Source: Albula goreensis (Eukaryota; Chordata; Actinopteri; Albuliformes; Albulidae). From it: 64,000 nucleotides of DNA. A model generated the notes under the pieces. That model saw only the letters and a list, made by a program, of their open reading frames with translations, had not been told where the DNA came from and made no database searches. Numbering within the stretch: the stretch's first letter is position 1; every line of letters begins with the position of its first letter. Both the position numbers and the translations under genes were made by a program. The stretch spans positions 8,318,646 to 8,382,645 of the forward strand of contig CM040743.1 in the NCBI GenBank assembly GCA_022829145.1, given 5' to 3'. Shown here one piece after another: positions 59,628-64,000 of this stretch.

Positions 59628-61346
59628 AGAGGGAGAGGGGCGGGCGAATGGAGGAGGGGAAGGAGGGGGATTGGGAGAAAAATCTTTGCGAGAACGCCCC
59701 TCCCACCCACTCCCCCAGCTCTAACAGTCCCCACCCTTCTGTCACTACCACCCAATCCTTGGGCCACACCCCCCTTCCCCTTATGTCACACCCCGCCCTT
59801 TCCCCCACCCACTCTCTCCAACCCACTCCGTGCTAACACTCAAAGGCAGAGCCACCAAACCAGGGATCCACTTTTAAAGGTGGGGGAGTGAAAAGTGATG
59901 GGTGGGGTAGGTTTGAAGGGTTTTGATTGGAGGAAAGTAGGGAGAGGGTGGGGCTTGGGAAATCCTAAACCTGCCTGAGTTAATCATTTTGTTTTTTTGT
60001 TTTTTTTTTGTTTTTCTTTTTCAAGTAACACTCGCTCATGCACACAGGACTTGGAGCTGTGTGTGAGTGTTAGTGTGTGTGTGCGTGCGCGTGTTTGTGT
60101 TTGTGTGTGTTTAGGGGGGTGTGGCCTTCTCAGCACCCTCACATACGTTTGGCTTGTAACCTTTTTTTGTTCTTGCTGGGATTTCAGTCAGATCTTTATT
60201 GTGAAGACTCACAGACTCTCCAGACTTGCGCAAACAGACCCTGCCCAAACAGGAAGGCTGGCCGCTCATTGCGTCTGCATTAGCGCTGCCGTTCACACCG
60301 CGCTTAGCCTTCAGCCTGAGGTTGGCTCTTCAGCACCAGAAGGGCCTGATCTCATGAGGCTTCGCCCTTTGCCAGCTGGATTTCCTCAGTGAGCATGTGC
60401 AGTCCACAAGCATTGGGACACGGGGTCACGGGGTCGAAGGTCACAGAGAGAGACGATTTGGAAAAGCCAGAGAATCCCTCTGCATTGGAGCTGGACACCG
60501 CATCCCTTTTTCAGAAAGCCACCAGCTTTGGCCACACTGGGTCCTCAAGTTTCCATCTGCCCAGTGGATCCACATCACCCCACACTGAACAATGCAAAGT
60601 ATGCTGCAAATTTTAGTTATTGCCACTTTCATAAATGTATTTTGTGCATATATTGTAGAACTTTTAACAAAGGCACACCTACCATCTCTGAAAATGTCAG
60701 CTGTTTAGTGTTTTCTACCGCACACAGACACACAGTTTCATAAATGTGACCAGTCCTGGCCTCACTACTGAAGGTGCGGATGTTCTTTCAGAGGAGGGCA
60801 ACACAAGCTGGACTACTACTGTCTCATCAGAACCAGAATCTCAAGTAGACCTGAGCGTAGCTGCATGACCTGAGTTTACCCAGAATGCATTTGGAGTAGA
60901 TCGAAACCTGCCAAAAGCTGTTCCTGAGACGAGTATTTTGCACTCCTAAATGCCAAGTGTTCCATTCCCCAGAAGGCCAAAAGGAACGCAGAGTAGATCT
61001 GAGGTAAAAAAAAAAAAAAAAAAATGCTGGTTCAAGTTTTATACGTGCAGGATTGTGAACTTTTTTTCTCTTGTGAAGAAATCTGCATCCAGGTGTCATT
61101 TGATTATTTTTTCCCCTCTGGTTAATAATGAGGTTGTTTCTTTCTTCATTTTCAGGGAATTTTGGTCCTCTTGGGGATCTGTATTTTCACAAGCATGACA
61201 ACTCTGAAATATTCACTATCTGCGAGGTGGTTAAAAGAGAAAATCAGATGTCTAAAATTTTGCTTTTAATTCATCTGTTCCATTTGGAATGGGTCATTTT
61301 AGTTTGTTTGAGCTCTTCAGGCTGCTGAAATCAGTGAAAACAGTCG

Positions 61347-61352
61347 ATTAAA
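61347..61352 (+). terminator. Possible proximal poly(A) signal ATTAAA
   Basis: ATTAAA is followed within 15-30 nt by a U-rich element (TTTATTTTTGTTTTTTTTTT). This suits a shorter mRNA form of about 1.75 kb 3'UTR. Confidence 0.35.
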
Positions 61353-61455
61353 TTAAGAGGGTTTATTTTTGTTTTTTTTTTTCCTATGAAAATAACAAAC
61401 ACGTTTGAACCTTAGGAGATTTGGTGTGTTGTTTTGTAAAGAGAAAAAAAAAACT

Positions 61456-61463
61456 TGTATATA
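61456..61463 (+). promoter_or_regulatory. Pumilio response element UGUAUAUA (first)
   Basis: An exact match to UGUANAUA in an AU-rich part of the 3'UTR. Confidence 0.5.
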
Positions 61464-61651
61464 CACAATGTTTTTCGATGTTCCTGTACAGCTAACCTTA
61501 GCTCCATATAATTGAAGGGGTTCTCCAATAGCAGAAAGAAAAGCAGTGGAACTGTGTGTATATTTATATGGCTTCATACGGCAGTGAAATTACTTGTTTT
61601 TAAAGAGGAGATTACGTGTAACATGGCAGAGATGATAAACCATCGGGACTG

Positions 61652-61659
61652 TGTATATA
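61652..61659 (+). promoter_or_regulatory. Pumilio response element UGUAUAUA (second)
   Basis: A second exact UGUANAUA, 196 nt after the first, followed by AAUAUAUUCACAUAUAUUUU. Confidence 0.5.
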
Positions 61660-62633
61660 AATATATTCACATATATTTTGCTGGATATCCCTGAAAACAT
61701 AACAGCGTGTTGATTCTCAGTGGATCTGTCTATATATTTATGTATATGTAAATGTAATATGTTGCAAGCTAGGATGCTGGAGAAGCAGCAACGGCAATAG
61801 CAGGGGAAATGAAACGACTGTTTTAGCGATCTGAAATCATTTACCTTTGATGGAGTGCACTTTAAATTCCGGCCGGCACCCCTCTCTTGAAAAAGCCAGG
61901 TTTTTTTTTTTTGTTTGTATTTTTTGCCCCTTTTTTTATTTTTGTCAGAATAGGAGCGACTGGTATCAGCGCTTGGCCTCTGTAGAAACATCCCTGATTC
62001 AGCCATGCATGATACCACAGCCCCCAACCCATGCTATACATGCTACGCTCATGTTAGCAGGGGGAGTGCGACACCATAGTTTCACATGAGGGGATTTTTC
62101 ACGCTCACGCGGCCCTCCCCAGTCATCTTTTCCTCCATTTTGGCTATTGACTCTCACAGGCACAGCAACTGACTTTAACATATTTGAAGTTCCAGAAAGG
62201 GGCACCGTCTCAACCAGGCTCGTAATCCCACTTCCTGTGGCCAAACCAACAGCCGGCTCTGGCCTAGCCAGCCATACACGTCTGTGGCAGGTGTGGGCAG
62301 CAGGACTGTATTGGTCTGTGGATTTTCACGCCAGTGTGTACTGTTAATTACTCAATCAGAGCAGTCATTCGTATGATCTGATGTTTTAGCTAAATTCAGC
62401 TCATGAATGACAGTTAAAAATTGTGTCCTCATATAAAAAAAAAATAGTGAGTCCAGCAAATTAGTTAATTGAATCTGTTCAACTGGTGGAAGCAAAAACC
62501 TGGATACACGGTCACCCCTTCTCTGAATCAGAGCTGCCAGCCCTGGTCTATGGCTTAAGAGGATGAGAGAAGCCAGGATCCACCTTTTTTTCACGTGTCT
62601 CAGCTGTGCTCCCGTAGGCACAATAGAATAGTG

Positions 62634-62639
62634 AATAAA
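62634..62639 (+). terminator. Probable distal poly(A) signal AATAAA
   Basis: AATAAA lies in GTGAATAAATTATTCAG, with a U-rich stretch (GATGCTTTT, then AGTTTTGCG) 10-35 nt downstream. It is the first canonical hexamer after the stop codon. Confidence 0.5.
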
Positions 62640-62655
62640 TTATTCAGATGCTTTT

Positions 62656-64000
62656 AAAAAAAGTGCAGTTTTGCGCGGGTACACAGCCAGAGATAGTGTG
62701 ACTTTCCCTCCTCTCAGCAGAGGCCAGATTTGAATCAAAACTCTTGCCACGCATTTGGACAGGTAGTAAGCATGTATTTGATGTCCTTATGATAGATTGA
62801 TGTGATGCTGTCTTTGTTCTATTTAGCCACAAATCTTACGTCTCACGTGGTAAGGTTTTTGACTTAATGTTCAAATTAAGTGTTATATACAGTAAAGTTA
62901 CAGAATGGCCAGCTTGCCATTTCTTTTATCATTGTCATTTATATATTGAAAAAGGATACCTCATTAGTGATTGGTGATAAATTGAGTACAATTACATTGA
63001 ACAGGCCCTAAAGTTTGTTCCCTTGCTGTTGTAGGTCTTACCGTACAGAGAGGGAAGGCTTGTGAATGCGGTCTGAAGCTGTTTAGTGTGGATTGAACAG
63101 ATTCAAAGCCATACTGTAGGTTGTTGCTGCAGACTCAAGCTTCTGTCATCTTGATATCTGGTCACGCCCACATCCCATGCCCCACTCCTTTCTTTTTCAT
63201 AGGCTGTGGGACACCTTGCCCCCCAACTTTCAAAAAATGTGAATTTAAAAAGACCTTTGGAAATTATTCATAATTAGATTTGGAGTTGTCAGATTATATT
63301 TAATGAGTTCATATTTTAAATTTGATGCGGTATTGTTTTATCCTCTTTTTTCTTTTGGACCTCTCTCTCTCACTCTCTTTTCATTGACTCTTTATTGAGT
63401 GGGGCCCTTAAAGCTGATATGAGATTTTATGACAGGAGGTCACTCATTAGAATGACAACGCTTTCTCTTGCGCCTTTCAACGCCTGTTAAGAAGGACAGG
63501 GATCACTGTGGATCGCCACAGCTAGGCTATGACCTTCTCCGCCCTCTCCTGTCATTCCTCTGGTCTCTGCCCAGTGATTTACTCACACACAGCACCCCAC
63601 TCTTACCTCTTACCATAGCTTACCACAGCTTACCACAATTTACCACTTACTAGCAATTTACCGGCTGTACACAGTACCAGTGAAAAGGGTTTCAGGGAGA
63701 GGCAGGTGACAGTAATGCTCAGACGAGGCCATGGGGCAGCATTACTGTGGCCGCCTCCCTGTGTCCTCTATTACTCTTTCTTCATTTCAGGGCCTCTTCT
63801 GGGTGTCTTAGCAGACTTAAATGCATTTGAAGAGGGCTCACGAAGCGAATCGGCCCTCACCTCGCTCCTTTGCCTGTGTTTCATTTTTGCCGTGGCTAGC
63901 TGTGTGGCTGTTTTCAGTGGCGCCGGGTAAACGTGATTCTGGGTGCACGCTGTCTGTATAAACGTGCGGTCAGCCTGTGTCGTTCATACCCACCAGCATC
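62656..64000. other. 3' flank, no gene seen
   Basis: The sequence is AT-rich and then mixed, with no recognisable coding region. It holds a short CT run (63361-63380) and a decayed tandem motif at 63596-63660. The neighbouring gene lies beyond the window. Confidence 0.75.
63596..63660. repeat. Degenerate 10-bp tandem repeat (AGCTTACCAC)
   Basis: TTACCTCTTACCATAGCTTA, then CCACAGCTTACCACAATTTACCACTTAC, shows five to six decayed copies of a decamer close to AGCTTACCAC. Confidence 0.8.

Larger units (their letters stand above)
59628..62655 (+). other. mef2d: mef2d 3'UTR (extent inferred)
   Basis: No ORF or splice structure follows the stop. The first 300 nt are C/G-rich. From about 61000 the sequence becomes AU-rich, with poly(U) runs, and contains two UGUAUAUA Pumilio elements (61456 and 61652). 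The only canonical AATAAA on the + strand between the stop and the window end that I can find is at 62634. An ATTAAA at 61347 followed by U-rich sequence is an alternative. The roughly 3-kb length is compatible with the long 3'UTRs of vertebrate MEF2D. Confidence 0.65.

Overview
The window carries most or all of one protein-coding gene on the + strand: a vertebrate MEF2-family MADS-box transcription factor that I identify as mef2d. The diagnostic peptides are the N-terminal RITDERNRQ, the NHSNKLF MADS variant, an alpha-1 exon reading KKGFNGCDSPEPDGEDS, the MPVTVPVSNQS segment, and a C-terminus ending VKRMRLDTW-AT. Large introns, GT-AG splice sites, degenerate tRNA-derived SINEs of fish type, palindromic foldback elements and very abundant (TG)n/(CT)n microsatellites point to a ray-finned fish. 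The species cannot be fixed from this sequence.

Layout. Positions 1-20933 hold no recognisable coding sequence and are best read as 5' flank and/or intron 1. They contain microsatellites, an unusual degenerate minisatellite (3252-3690), SINE remnants, a CpG-rich block with an exon-like donor (about 14930-15740), two adjacent consensus MEF2 sites (19598-19621) and a CpG-rich stretch (20405-20645). A 5'UTR/start exon begins at 20934 and the ATG is at 21313. Coding exons then follow: 21313-21366 and 26680-26883 (MADS/MEF2 domains), mutually exclusive alpha-1 (35564-35701) and alpha-2 (35811-35948), 42655-42865, 43954-44010, 49388-49566, the 21-nt beta microexon (50804-50824), 53007-53133, 55070-55265 (poly-Q), a candidate 69-nt cassette (55961-56029) and the terminal exon (59222-59627). 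All junction phases are compatible. The alpha-1 + beta form without the 69-nt cassette is 530 residues by my count, close to the roughly 520 residues of mammalian MEF2D. The 3'UTR probably runs to a canonical AATAAA at 62634. The rest of the window shows no gene.

Most interesting points. (1) Alpha-1 and alpha-2 are both exactly 138 nt and are separated by a 109-nt intron. Its only good branch-point candidates lie 19-29 nt from the alpha-1 donor, and no AG occurs until the alpha-2 acceptor, which is the architecture expected for steric enforcement of mutually exclusive splicing. (2) The two PKA acceptor serines reported for mammalian MEF2D alpha-1 are replaced here (S121 to N, S190 to T). (3) An in-frame 69-nt cassette exon candidate that I do not recognise from mammalian MEF2D. 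(4) A MEF2A/C-like gamma motif (RSPVDSLSS) is retained in a MEF2D protein. (5) Paired MEF2 sites upstream suggest autoregulation. (6) There is a two-codon uORF in strong context and two Pumilio elements in the 3'UTR. No second gene, CRISPR array or defence-type system was found.
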